Shown here one piece after another: positions 1 through 9,036 of a DNA stretch of 13,968 nucleotides. The first letter of the stretch is position 1. Each line of letters opens with the position of its first letter. A program made the translations under genes and the position numbers. Below the pieces are notes generated by a model. The model saw only the letters and a program-made list of their open reading frames with translations, ran no database searches and was not told the origin of the DNA. This DNA is from Stramenopiles sp. TOSAG23-3 (lineage: Eukaryota; Sar), in the NCBI GenBank assembly GCA_900128585.1, contig LT642597.1, forward strand, positions 1 to 13,968, read 5' to 3'.

Positions 1-49
1 CTTCTTCTTCTTCTTCTTCTTCTTTCTTCTTCTTCTTCTTCTTCTTCTT

Positions 50-79
<30 letters not shown>
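1..79. repeat. CTT microsatellite at window edge
   Basis: Eight perfect CTT units (1-24), one extra T, then eighteen perfect CTT units (26-79). The array starts at the first base of the window, so its true length is unknown. It lies about 390 bp beyond the stop of the minus-strand receptor gene, so in that gene's sense it reads as GAA repeats. Confidence 0.97.
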
Positions 80-80
<1 letters not shown>

Positions 81-468
81 AACTCAATTTTGGAAATGAT
101 GTGTTCTTCTCTTGTTTGCACTTGTTGTCGTTGTACGAGGAGTAGATGCCAATTGAGGTTTCCACCATCGTTCCGTGTTGTTGTTTGTTTTTTTTCTTTT
201 TTTCTAGCACCGATAGTGCTGTGTCTATATTGTTTTCGTTTGTCATAATCCATCCCGCCCACCACCTGTCTAGCTAGCACTAGGAAAAAAAACTAACCCG
301 TTGGCTTTCCACTTTCCACTCCCGGTGTGCGAGTGCATGAAATGCAATGCTCTGTATCGTACTATTCCCAAATCTCTCTCTTTTTTTTTAATCTTCTTCT
401 TCTTATTTATATTATATTTTTATCACTTCTTAAACTTCTTTTTTTTTCTATACGCGCATAAATAACCT
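80..468. other. Intergenic region, no gene seen
   Basis: This 389-bp stretch lies downstream of the minus-strand receptor gene and must hold its 3'UTR. It has T-rich runs and a moderately GC middle (about 255-350). I see no open frame with coding character, no RNA gene, and no canonical AATAAA signal on the minus strand just past the stop. Confidence 0.6.
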
Positions 469-3400
469 CTAACCAGGAAGCCCGTTCTGCACTGGCGCTA
501 GCTCAACAGTCTTTTGCGTTTTAATTTGCTGCTGCTTCAGCGGGTTGCGTGCCCACCCGTCGATCGAGCCCATGGACTTTGCGCGGGCTTCACGTATTGC
601 CGTCTTTTTGCTGTTTGCAATTGCATTCTCGGCGATGTAGGGCAGGAGTGCGTCTAGTCCAAAGATTGTTGCCGGGCGAAATATTAAAGCAGATAGCACC
701 AATTGTGCCACTAAAGAAAAGAACCATGCGTTGGTGACGGCTTGGCCCATGTACATGCCAAAAAGGATGACCCAAGCAGTACAAACGACGATGTAGAATC
801 CCATCAGGGCATAGATTAGCCTTTCGTAATACTCAGGTTTGGGAGGCTCCAAATGATCCCTCTGGCTTTTCAGGAGCGAATCGAACACCCGCTGTTGAAA
901 CTTATTGTTCATCTCTGCAAGCCACAAATCTTCCGCTTCCTCTTTTGCCTCAATATCTGGGCACAAGGTTCGTTTGATCTCTTTCAGCGCCTCCTTGTTA
1001 TTTTGCAGCCTCTCTTCGTCGCCCAAACTACTATCTTTGGACGCTGCGACCCTCTGCTGCTCGTCTGCACAGACACAGAAATTCTCATTGCGAACGATAA
1101 ATTGCTGGCACTGCTTGGTAAAGTCATCCTCTTTCACCCCGGTGCGAACGTGTTTTCTTAAATTTCGAAGGACGCCTTTGATTGTTTGTAGTGCAAACCG
1201 GGACCCTGTCTCGGTCGAAGGCAAAGGCGCAATAACCTTGCGCAACGTGTCGGTCCACGCATCCCGGGCCGTCCTTGAGAAGGCATCCAAGAGAATTACT
1301 CTTTTTCCATCTCCGTACAAGTCAATGTTAAGAACATTATCGCCGATATTTGAAATCACCGTCCAAGCATTTAACGGTATCATCCAATCGGGCTCTTCGC
1401 CGCTGAGCTTTGCCGTCAAATTCAGACAAATTCTCGCGACCGACGGAGTCCCGTTAATCTCAACACGCAAAGGTTCGTTTAGCGGCCATGGCTTCTGCTT
1501 TTGTTCGTCGTACTGGCACTGGCCTTCGCTGGACGTTCGTATCTCTAACTTTCCAGACTTGTGTCGTTTGAACGTTTTCAAATCCAGTGTGCCGACTTTT
1601 TCAAATGTCTTCTTTCGCCGGTTCGATTCAGCAATGGACATCAACACGCTTAAAAATACGGCTGCGATTGGTACAGACAGTCCCGCGCACAATAAAGCAA
1701 TGATCAGGCGTTCGGTCAAGGGCAGGTCGCCAGAGGCCTGCGTCTCGGCCCGAACCATGCTTTGGGACGAATTGTACGCGTTCCCTCCGCGGGTTAGTGC
1801 AATCGAGTCTTGCCGCTGATCCGGATGTCGAAGGTCGTAAATAAATGCCTCCGTTGCCATTTGTCCTAGAACTGTTGCCATCAGTAGAAGCACACGCATG
1901 GTAGGCGTGAAAAACCTCTCCTTGTGGGACACGAAGCACGGGGATATCCATTCGTGCTCTAACTTCATTTTCGTCCACCACCGATTTTTCATTGAGGCGG
2001 AGTGCTGCGAGAAAGACTCCAGCTGTCCCTCCACCGATGATTTGTAAATGTATGATCGTCGTCTAGCAGAGGTTCGCAGTACATCCAACGACTCGGCGTC
2101 TTCTATGTCGTTGTCTCCTGATGATTTTCGAACCTTGGATCGCAACGATTTCATGCCTTCGTCTGCAGCGAAGGGCAGCAGCAGCCTTCGGATCAGTTCC
2201 GTTTCGTTGCCGTAGACATGTGCTTTCTTGGCAAGCCGAAGGAAGCGCCCCTCCTTTGCGCGCATGTGGCGGGTTTCCATAAGGCATGAAATGGACCCTA
2301 AGCCCAAGAAAATGCCCATTATGACAACAGTCAAAATATTCTCGACCACTTTCGTGCGGAACTGCGCGACGGAGTCGTACTTTACCTTGCGCTCCGCGTT
2401 GGACACTAAACGGACACTGTAGTCTGTCAAATGGTTGCAGAAGCACACGAAGCTGGCGTTTGGGCTGCTGCGGTTTTGAACGCGATGGGATGAGCACCCG
2501 CGAGTGGACCATTGCTCCTCCGTTTCGTTCCAGAAACTGCACGTGTACACCTGGCTGGAAGAAACGTTTTCTTCCCTTGGAGGTGGGAGAGTGATCACGA
2601 TCGCCGGGGATATCCCTTCCAGATGCATAACTTGTTCCCCTGCACGGAGCTTCAAACCAACAACATCGGAGAGAACATTATCATCGCTAGCAAATGCGTA
2701 GGGGTTCCGTTTCCACCTCGTTAATTGCGTGTCAATAATGTCGTGCGCCGCTAGTCTTTCGTCGCCACTCGGTGGAAGGGTAAAACTAGCCCCGTTTGAT
2801 TCAAGCGGGCGCGCCAAAAGCGTGGTCTGGTTTTCGCGCTTCGAGGACATGTCAATCACGGGAGTGGTGATGACTTTTGGAGGATCGCCTGGTTTTGCCC
2901 CAATGAGCTGCATTGTCGATATTGTATCAACGATACTGCTCATCTTCTTCGCCAATTCACTTTTTCTACGGCGCTCTTTGACCTTTTCCTCCGCAGCCGC
3001 TGTCGCGTTTACGCTTGCATTCTTAATCGCCGTGTCGCTTTTCCCGGGAGCTTCCACCGGCTTTATGCTCTCAAAGACGTTGGAAACGGCACGCACGGTT
3101 GTCTCGGCTGCCGTGTTTGAAAGGGCAACATGTTTTGTCTCTTGGGAAGAGGTTGCGTTGCTACCCCCCGTCGCGTTCCCGGTCTGCACACGGACAGACC
3201 CCAACAAATCCAAAACGAAATCGATTGCAATTGTTTGGGCCTCGGCCGAAACTTGTTCCGGTATTTCAGTAATTGCAGCCAGACCAGACACCAGCACTTC
3301 TACTTCCGCTACCGAGCGTGTCGTATTGGCAGGCTTGGCTGAAGCCGATTTTGTCATAACTTTTAACAGCGTGACACGCATTTCCTGTGCCTCCTTTATC

Positions 3401-6400
3401 TCTTCTTCCTTCATGGCCTCTGTACTGTTTGATGAGGAAGGGGACAGCTGATTCAGGGATTCAGCAGCAACTCGAGCTTGCTTTGCAGCTTCATCTTCGG
3501 TGGCGTTGGCGACACTTTCTTCTAAATCCAAAATATTGTCCACTACCGCGCTGGAGCTTTCGAAAAGGCAAGCCCAAGAATTGTTGGTGTCAGTGTTCCG
3601 CCCAGTCTGGCACGCCCCGCACAGTCGCTGGTCAGTTATGCTTGCAGGACGAGTAACGTAAAACCCTGGCGTGCAATCCGTCTGTGATTTGCACGCAGAC
3701 GCGCCCTTTGCATCTTGGTACATGCCTTCATGGCACAACTGGCAAGAGTATGTGTTGGTGGCATCGCTGAATTTTCCTTGCGGGCATGCCTTGCAGACCC
3801 GGTCGGAAGTGCCGTCGGTACCATTCGCATGTATGTACTTGCCTGGGATACAAACCGACCAGGAGGCGCACCTAACATCGTTTCCCGGGCTCCCTATTGC
3901 CGCGATGTATTCCCCTTTGCCGCAAGTTTTCCAATCTTGGCATTTACTTAGATCCTCTATATTCGGAGATGCTGTAAACTTTCCAGCAGGACAAAAATCA
4001 CACACTACATCTGTAGTGCTTGTGGGCGTATTGATGACAGTTCCACCCTCGCACACCGTCCATTCAGTACATTGTTGTTCATTTGTATTTGGTGAAAATC
4101 TTCCTGTGCCGCAATTCCGACAGTCACGGTCTAATTTTTTTGTTCCGTCGGCCTGCATGTACTTTCCCGGTGGACATAGACTCCACTCGGTGCATTGCAA
4201 AGATCGTTCTGACGCAGAAAACTGTCCAGTAGCGCAACTGGGGCACGTTTTCAGCGCGGTTTCGTGCCCAAATGTTCCCGGTAAGCAACTCTTGCAAATT
4301 GACAACATTATGCTGTCCCCGTACCTCCCTTTCTCGCAGTCTTTGCAGAGCGCTTGCCCAATCAGGTTTTGATACTTCCCTTTATTGCATACTTTGCACG
4401 TTTGCTTCAGAGCGGTTTCGTTCCCAAATGTTCCCGGTAAGCAACTCTTGCAAATTGACAACATTGTGCTGTCCCCGTACCTCCCTTTCTCGCAGTCTTT
4501 GCAGAACGCTTGCCCAATCAGGTTTTGATACTTCCCTTTATTGCATGCTTTGCACGTTTGATTCAGAGCGGGCAGGAATTTCCCCTTTGGGCAGGCAACG
4601 CAATCAATATTCGCCGTGTCGGTAATGGATACATTTGTCGGGCCTATATGCCCCGCAGCACACGAACAGTACACACCATTTTTGTTATAGTCTGTGCATG
4701 TCCCAACGAACGGGTAAACAGAGCAGGGTGCGGGGCTCGAACTGCACGTCTTCGGCGAGATAAAATCACTGTCACTTCCCGACTTTGCTTTGTAATCGGC
4801 CCCATAAAAGTTGTCGCTGGATCCTGTAAATTTTGTGTTGACGGTCGTAAACGTAGTGTTTCCCTTTCCCTTGCCTGCATCGTAATCCCATATCTGCATG
4901 ATATGGTGGCCTCTATCGCTTGCTGCCCAGTTGTTTCTGAATGTTGATTCTCGAATGGTGACCTCTGTTGCATCAGTAGCAGCGGATCCAAACCATACCA
5001 GCTGGATAGCCCCACCACCGTAGGCAAACCAACCGTCTTTTTGTTTTAGCGCACGGTTGTCCTCAAATGTGACACGGTTGAAGTCCATGATGATTTTGTC
5101 CTTTATGGAATAAATGGCTCCGCCATAATCGGCAGAGTTGGATCCAATAAAAGTGTCTTGTACATGCACCTCCATCACCCCTCCAGTATCGCCATTTATG
5201 TCTATGGCACCGCCCCGAGCGGCATGGTTTCCAACTATTCTCGAATTGCGCATGGTAAAGTTACACATTAAGGCTTTTCCATAGGAGTTTATTGCAATGC
5301 CCCCACCCAAAACATAATAACTATTAGCAGGATGAGAAAGATTATGATGAACTGCGGAGTTTTTCTCAATTAGGGAACCATCGAACAGCATACTCTTGCA
5401 GAAATTACAAAACACTGCCCCCCCTTGAATATACTGATATGTATGGAAAAACGTTTCCTCAGCGTTCACCTGATTTGAAGTAAATCGCCCACCAATTACT
5501 GTCAACGTCGTTTCAGCACCATTAAGTGTTATCACACCGCCACTGCCAACTGTAGAACTGGACCCGACGGCATAATTTTCTGTCGCATTTGTATCCCACA
5601 TTTTGACAGCCCCCCCGCCCGAGGCGTGTGCCACACCACCAATATCCGCTTTGTTCAAAGTAAACCAGCAAGAGAATGTGATCAACGTCCCCCTATGCAC
5701 TCTGATCCCTCCTGTATGAGTTTGGTTAAGACCTGTCAGTTTGAGCCAACGGAGAGTCAAAGTGTAGTTTGAAACCACAAAGTGGCGTTTTTCATAGGCT
5801 GCTGTGATGGTTGGCAAATCAGAAGCGTTCCCAGCAAGCGACAAGTCCCCGCTCAAAGAGACTTTGTCATTTAGCAAGCAGTCAAAGGAACGGTTAAATG
5901 TACCATTCGTTTGCGGATCGCAGCAGTGCCACTCTATTGAATTTTTAATTTCATTCCGGCATTCGTAAAGAAAAACCATGCCATAATAGTTTCCGTATAT
6001 ACCCACGACATTCCCGTCAGTCCCTGTCATACCAGGGTAGGTGTTCGGAGCGCCCCAGTAAACAACGTCCGTGCCATCAGTTTTGATGGCAGTGAACGAA
6101 TTCCTGCGGGGAATCACTGCCTTCACCTTACTTGAAAGACCTCCAGTGCCAGACCCTCCAGAATAAGGAAGGCCCCAAGATACGACACTGCCATTTGCCA
6201 GTAGTGCAGAAAATGCATTTTCGTTCGCATATAGGTCCACAACATTGCTGGTCAAACCCGGATCTTTGCCCCCATAATATGGGCTGCCCCAGACTGTCAC
6301 GCTTCCATCAGCTTTCAAGGCTGCAAATGCCCTCCTTGATGAGGTTATATATAAAACACCTGACGACAGATTTGGGTCAGGAACTTTGAAGAAAGTGTAG

Positions 6401-7398
6401 TTGGCCCAGTAAGCATAACTCCCGAAGCATTGTACCCCCCCATTTAAATCCAATGCAGCCCAACCACGCTCACCTGTGCCGACAATGGCTTTGACACTGC
6501 CAGTCAAACTCGGTGGGTTGGTCTGCTCAGGATGTTGCTTCAACACAGTTCCATCAGTCGTTAGAAAAACAAACGAATACCAATCGGAAAAAACTGTTTC
6601 GATTTTAGAACCCGCGCCAATACTAGGGTCGGCACCACCATAAGTGGCATGACCCCAAGTAACAACACTACCATCATTTTTTAAGGCAGCGAATGCATGG
6701 CTGGTTGCGAATATTGTCTGCACACTAGTCAGATCGGATTGTACACTGGAGGCATCTCCGCCACAACACGCATAACCCCATGCCGCAACAGTACCATCTG
6801 TTTTCAGCGCTGCAAAAGCGTAATCATCAGCAAATATAGCATCCACACCGCTTGTTAAAGCAGGGTCCGAAATTGGATTTCCCCCATGATTTTCCGAGCC
6901 CCAACTGACAACACCACCGTTTGTCTTTAAGGCTGCAAATGCATGGTTAGTTGCAAATAGAGTCTTGACGTTGCTAGATAGTTTGGGATCAGTTCCACCA
7001 TATGCAGCGTTCCCCGATACTTGAACGCTCCCGTCCAAGGATAGAGCTGCAATAGCGTAATTTGTGCCTACCACAGTAATAATTTTTCCTTTAAACTTTG
7101 GCTTAGCAATACCAGAACTTATCCATGATATTGGCGATAACTCTTGCTTCTTTTCACACGTGCGCCCGATTGCTGGTGTGCGATGAATATAGGGATCGTG
7201 TTGAATTCTCTCAAAATACCCGCTTGGGCAGGATTTTACACATGTTCTGTTGTACAGGTACATATTGTGTCTACACTCTCTGCATCCCCCACTGCCGTCC
7301 CCCCACTGACAGTGCGAAACAGATTGCCCCGTTTCGAGACCTCCCAGCACCACAAGGAGGATCAGATAGAACGTGGCAGAACTTGTTCTTAAAATCAT
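469..7398 (-). CDS. Giant GPS-domain membrane receptor, polycystin-1-like, with RCC1-like, beta-helix and Cys-rich repeats
   Basis: A single uninterrupted 2309-aa frame from ATG to TAG. In order: signal peptide (about 1-25); small Cys cluster (30-81); nine or ten RCC1-like repeats of about 40 residues, each with an 'AALK-DG-V-WG' core then GG (about 105-480); a right-handed beta-helix region with recurring GGAI and FxxN motifs (about 510-870); ephrin-receptor/TNFR-like Cys repeats (about 895-1277); an Ala/Glu-rich stretch and probable GAIN fold (about 1280-1615); a GPS motif (about 1618-1662) with C1620, W1623, W1630, C1635, C1652, C1654 and the cleavage triplet H1656-L1657-T1658. Five membrane segments follow (about 1684-1707, 1831-1854, 1897-1923, 2194-2218, 2224-2244). 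The loop between segments 3 and 4 holds a PH-like domain (about 1948-2057, terminal-helix W2048). Predicted topology is N-terminus outside, C-terminus inside. GPS proteins normally self-cleave at HL/T, leaving a non-covalently held ectodomain. GPS, segment number and the H1815/W1817 region before segment 2 resemble polycystin-1, but I see no PLAT domain and no channel segments. A surface adhesion or sensing role is inference; the ligand is unknown. Confidence 0.9.
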   Translation of the reverse strand: MILRTSSATFYLILLVVLGGLETGQSVSHCQWGDGSGGCRECRHNMYLYNRTCVKSCPSGYFERIQHDPYIHRTPAIGRTCEKKQELSPISWISSGIAKPKFKGKIITVVGTNYAIAALSLDGSVQVSGNAAYGGTDPKLSSNVKTLFATNHAFAALKTNGGVVSWGSENHGGNPISDPALTSGVDAIFADDYAFAALKTDGTVAAWGYACCGGDASSVQSDLTSVQTIFATSHAFAALKNDGSVVTWGHATYGGADPSIGAGSKIETVFSDWYSFVFLTTDGTVLKQHPEQTNPPSLTGSVKAIVGTGERGWAALDLNGGVQCFGSYAYWANYTFFKVPDPNLSSGVLYITSSRRAFAALKADGSVTVWGSPYYGGKDPGLTSNVVDLYANENAFSALLANGSVVSWGLPYSGGSGTGGLSSKVKAVIPRRNSFTAIKTDGTDVVYWGAPNTYPGMTGTDGNVVGIYGNYYGMVFLYECRNEIKNSIEWHCCDPQTNGTFNRSFDCLLNDKVSLSGDLSLAGNASDLPTITAAYEKRHFVVSNYTLTLRWLKLTGLNQTHTGGIRVHRGTLITFSCWFTLNKADIGGVAHASGGGAVKMWDTNATENYAVGSSSTVGSGGVITLNGAETTLTVIGGRFTSNQVNAEETFFHTYQYIQGGAVFCNFCKSMLFDGSLIEKNSAVHHNLSHPANSYYVLGGGIAINSYGKALMCNFTMRNSRIVGNHAARGGAIDINGDTGGVMEVHVQDTFIGSNSADYGGAIYSIKDKIIMDFNRVTFEDNRALKQKDGWFAYGGGAIQLVWFGSAATDATEVTIRESTFRNNWAASDRGHHIMQIWDYDAGKGKGNTTFTTVNTKFTGSSDNFYGADYKAKSGSDSDFISPKTCSSSPAPCSVYPFVGTCTDYNKNGVYCSCAAGHIGPTNVSITDTANIDCVACPKGKFLPALNQTCKACNKGKYQNLIGQAFCKDCEKGRYGDSTMLSICKSCLPGTFGNETALKQTCKVCNKGKYQNLIGQALCKDCEKGRYGDSIMLSICKSCLPGTFGHETALKTCPSCATGQFSASERSLQCTEWSLCPPGKYMQADGTKKLDRDCRNCGTGRFSPNTNEQQCTEWTVCEGGTVINTPTSTTDVVCDFCPAGKFTASPNIEDLSKCQDWKTCGKGEYIAAIGSPGNDVRCASWSVCIPGKYIHANGTDGTSDRVCKACPQGKFSDATNTYSCQLCHEGMYQDAKGASACKSQTDCTPGFYVTRPASITDQRLCGACQTGRNTDTNNSWACLFESSSAVVDNILDLEESVANATEDEAAKQARVAAESLNQLSPSSSNSTEAMKEEEIKEAQEMRVTLLKVMTKSASAKPANTTRSVAEVEVLVSGLAAITEIPEQVSAEAQTIAIDFVLDLLGSVRVQTGNATGGSNATSSQETKHVALSNTAAETTVRAVSNVFESIKPVEAPGKSDTAIKNASVNATAAAEEKVKERRRKSELAKKMSSIVDTISTMQLIGAKPGDPPKVITTPVIDMSSKRENQTTLLARPLESNGASFTLPPSGDERLAAHDIIDTQLTRWKRNPYAFASDDNVLSDVVGLKLRAGEQVMHLEGISPAIVITLPPPREENVSSSQVYTCSFWNETEEQWSTRGCSSHRVQNRSSPNASFVCFCNHLTDYSVRLVSNAERKVKYDSVAQFRTKVVENILTVVIMGIFLGLGSISCLMETRHMRAKEGRFLRLAKKAHVYGNETELIRRLLLPFAADEGMKSLRSKVRKSSGDNDIEDAESLDVLRTSARRRSYIYKSSVEGQLESFSQHSASMKNRWWTKMKLEHEWISPCFVSHKERFFTPTMRVLLLMATVLGQMATEAFIYDLRHPDQRQDSIALTRGGNAYNSSQSMVRAETQASGDLPLTERLIIALLCAGLSVPIAAVFLSVLMSIAESNRRKKTFEKVGTLDLKTFKRHKSGKLEIRTSSEGQCQYDEQKQKPWPLNEPLRVEINGTPSVARICLNLTAKLSGEEPDWMIPLNAWTVISNIGDNVLNIDLYGDGKRVILLDAFSRTARDAWTDTLRKVIAPLPSTETGSRFALQTIKGVLRNLRKHVRTGVKEDDFTKQCQQFIVRNENFCVCADEQQRVAASKDSSLGDEERLQNNKEALKEIKRTLCPDIEAKEEAEDLWLAEMNNKFQQRVFDSLLKSQRDHLEPPKPEYYERLIYALMGFYIVVCTAWVILFGMYMGQAVTNAWFFSLVAQLVLSALIFRPATIFGLDALLPYIAENAIANSKKTAIREARAKSMGSIDGWARNPLKQQQIKTQKTVELAPVQNGLPG
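4251..4562 (-). repeat. 156-bp in-frame tandem duplication within the Cys-rich region
   Basis: Two adjacent 156-bp units (4251-4406 and 4407-4562) differ at only six positions (about 96% identity). 156 bp is exactly 52 codons, so the frame is kept. Each unit encodes one ephrin-receptor-like module with the pattern C-x2-C...C-x2-C...C-x2-C (about residues 946-997 and 998-1050). The flanking Cys modules are far more divergent, which points to a recent duplication by slippage or unequal crossing-over. Confidence 0.96.
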
Positions 7399-7443
7399 TG
7401 TTTGTTCGATGCAATGCGTTGCTGGGTGTAAAAACCGTCAGAG

Positions 7444-7584
7444 CTGACAGAAGAACAGTGGATCTCGTTTGGTAAAACGTTTGACACGCAGAGACAGTTA
7501 TTTCTCTAACCGCAGCCACGCTCTCACACACACTTTTACTCTTTTGTTCTCATCAAAATGAAACAGCAGTGAGTTCCGACTTAC
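7444..7584 (-). other. Candidate 5'UTR intron of the receptor gene
   Basis: On the minus strand CAG|GTAAGT (7587-7579) is a perfect 5' splice-site consensus. 141 nt later a pyrimidine-rich tract runs into an acceptor, CTGTTCTTCTGTCAG (AG at 7445-7444), 46 bp before the receptor ATG. Between them lies an upstream ATG (7553-7551) opening only a five-codon frame, which splicing would remove. No strong branch-point consensus stands out. This is a prediction from motif quality alone. Confidence 0.45.
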
Positions 7585-7917
7585 CTGACAGTTGTTTTCC
7601 GTATATTCTTCTGTCTTCTTATAATAATATTATACCTTGGTACCGTTAACACAGCATCTGCTGCTTCGATCTTTTCCTGGTCACAAGTAGTCGTCAAAAT
7701 ACCGCAATTACTACGGAAAGAATCAATGCTGTGGTGTTGTTAGTCCGTCTATTATAATCTTCGATTCTGGTGGATTGACAATCATAAACGACGAAAAACT
7801 TAAAAAATCAAATTAAAACATCAAGATACTGTAGGATTACGGTTGGAACTGAAATAGTAATTGATTTAAAATGAGAGTCTTAAAACATACTTCTTCCCCT
7901 TTTTCTTTTTCTTCTTT

Positions 7918-8074
7918 TTCTTCTTCTTCTTCTTCTTCTTCTTCTTCTTTGAAACCTTTTTCTTCTTCTTCTTCTTCTTCTTCTTCTTCTTCTTCTTCTT
8001 CTTCTTCTTCTTCTTCTTCTTCTTCTTCTTCTTCTTCTTCTTCTTCGTTTTTTCCCTTTCTTCTTCTTCTTCTT
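7918..8074. repeat. Long TTC/GAA microsatellite
   Basis: About eleven TTC units (7918-7950), a short interruption, then 29 perfect TTC units (7960-8046), then a further short run ending near 8074. The minus strand is a long pure polypurine (GAA) tract, a class able to form triplex DNA. It sits about 280 bp upstream of the SAYSD1-like ATG and about 520 bp upstream of the receptor ATG, inside their shared 5' region. Confidence 0.97.
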
Positions 8075-8353
8075 CGTTTTTTTTAATAAAAAAAATAATT
8101 AATACAGTAATAATAATAATTCTAATAAAAAAAAATAATAATAACAACTATTATTGGATTAAATCAATACCATAGGAATATAAGTCGTTTCATATATACA
8201 ACCTTACCCACGCACAATCATGTTCAAAGGTGCAAAACATAGAGTGGGCCCGGTCGTTTTTCAAACGCCCATCCCTTAGTAGCGGTATACTAGTAGAAAG
8301 CTGTGCTCCTACACAAAGTTGTCCTGTTTTCTTCCCATCGACTTCACGAGGAA

Positions 8354-8887
8354 ATGGCGTACCAGGACGAGGCCTGGTGTAGCGACGAAGTAAAGAGAAA
8401 CTTGTTGCCGTTCGTCCCGCCCCCATGCAGAAAACTGTCCTGTCATTCTGTAAAGGTTGTCTTCAACGCCCTGAAAGATGTTGCAGTTTTTGCGTTTGAT
8501 CAGGTCTTTGTTCAGAAAATTCGGTACACACTGTTCGCTGCGTTGTACGGTTTGGTCTGGTGTTTATTTATTTATCTCGAGATAGGCGCCCTGTTTTTCG
8601 CGGCCACCGTAATGTACATTATGTACAACAATTTTGAAAAGCGCCGTGACGGCGAGCTGAGCGCATACTCGGTGTTCAACCCAAACCAGTACCGCCTGCT
8701 TGGTGAGTCGGAAATCGTGAACGAAATCCTTCACCGACCCGCTGGGACCGGCCTGGATGGGGCGGCCAGGGAGAACAACCTGGAAGGGGAGGCTGCCGTG
8801 GACGAAGCCCCGCCGGCGAACGAGGAGCGGCGAGATCGGCGGAGGGGGAAGAAGAAAAAAGGTCGCCGTCGCCGCGGCGGCGTGTAA
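8354..8887 (+). CDS. SAYSvFN-domain protein (SAYSD1-like), ER membrane
   Basis: A 177-aa protein. The SAYSVFN signature is present intact at residues 103-109, preceded by a long hydrophobic stretch (about 58-92) with the aromatic and glycine pattern usual just before this motif. In animals SAYSD1 sits at the ER translocon and recognises UFMylated ribosomes during translocation-associated quality control. A similar role here is inferred from the family. I chose the ATG at 8354 because it has a good context (G at -3, G at +4) and starts a family-like acidic N-terminus; the frame is open upstream but has no earlier ATG. The C-terminus (about 158-177) is strongly basic (RRDRRRGKKKKG followed by RRRR), suited to binding RNA or ribosomes. 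The gene ends in TAA and converges on adenylate kinase with 149 bp between stop codons, so the 3'UTRs probably overlap. Confidence 0.88.
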   Translation: MAYQDEAWCSDEVKRNLLPFVPPPCRKLSCHSVKVVFNALKDVAVFAFDQVFVQKIRYTLFAALYGLVWCLFIYLEIGALFFAATVMYIMYNNFEKRRDGELSAYSVFNPNQYRLLGESEIVNEILHRPAGTGLDGAARENNLEGEAAVDEAPPANEERRDRRRGKKKKGRRRRGGV

Positions 8888-9036
8888 ATAGAAGGGAAAC
8901 GTTGGGGCGCTCGCGGTACTACACGTACATACATGATATATTTAAAAAAAATTATTGCGCATTTCGCAACTGTACAGTTTCGTAAGCCTTTAAGAATTAT
9001 TTTCGTTCACAAACTCTGACCTCTCTCTGGCTCGCG

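Larger units (their letters stand above)
7399..8353. other. Divergent intergenic region between receptor and SAYSD1-like genes
   Basis: This 955-bp stretch separates two genes transcribed away from each other, so both promoters should lie here. The part next to the receptor is of mixed composition and carries a candidate 5'UTR intron. The centre (about 7600-7880) is AT-rich. Then come the long TTC array and an A/AAT-rich tract (about 8075-8165). No clear TATA box or RNA gene can be singled out, and no other coding frame is convincing. Confidence 0.6.

Noticed and set aside
133-145. A 13-mer (GTACGAGGAGTAG) shared with 12152-12164
   Set aside because: One 13-base match in a 14-kb window is expected by chance, and the flanks do not match.
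905-1819. A 304-aa plus-strand frame opposite the receptor gene, and another at 2729-3451
   Set aside because: They lie antisense to the well-supported receptor frame and show no domain or signal of their own; their length follows from codon bias on the coding strand.
469-7398. Adhesion GPCR as the identity of the receptor
   Set aside because: Only five membrane segments are visible and large cytosolic stretches separate them, unlike a compact seven-helix bundle.
7866-8147. Open frames of poly-Lys (minus) and poly-Ser (plus) over the TTC array
   Set aside because: They are the direct translation of the microsatellite and have no other content.
8303-8353. N-terminal extension of the SAYSD1-like protein
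   Set aside because: The frame is open but begins at GTG, not ATG; the first ATG is 8354 and has a good context.
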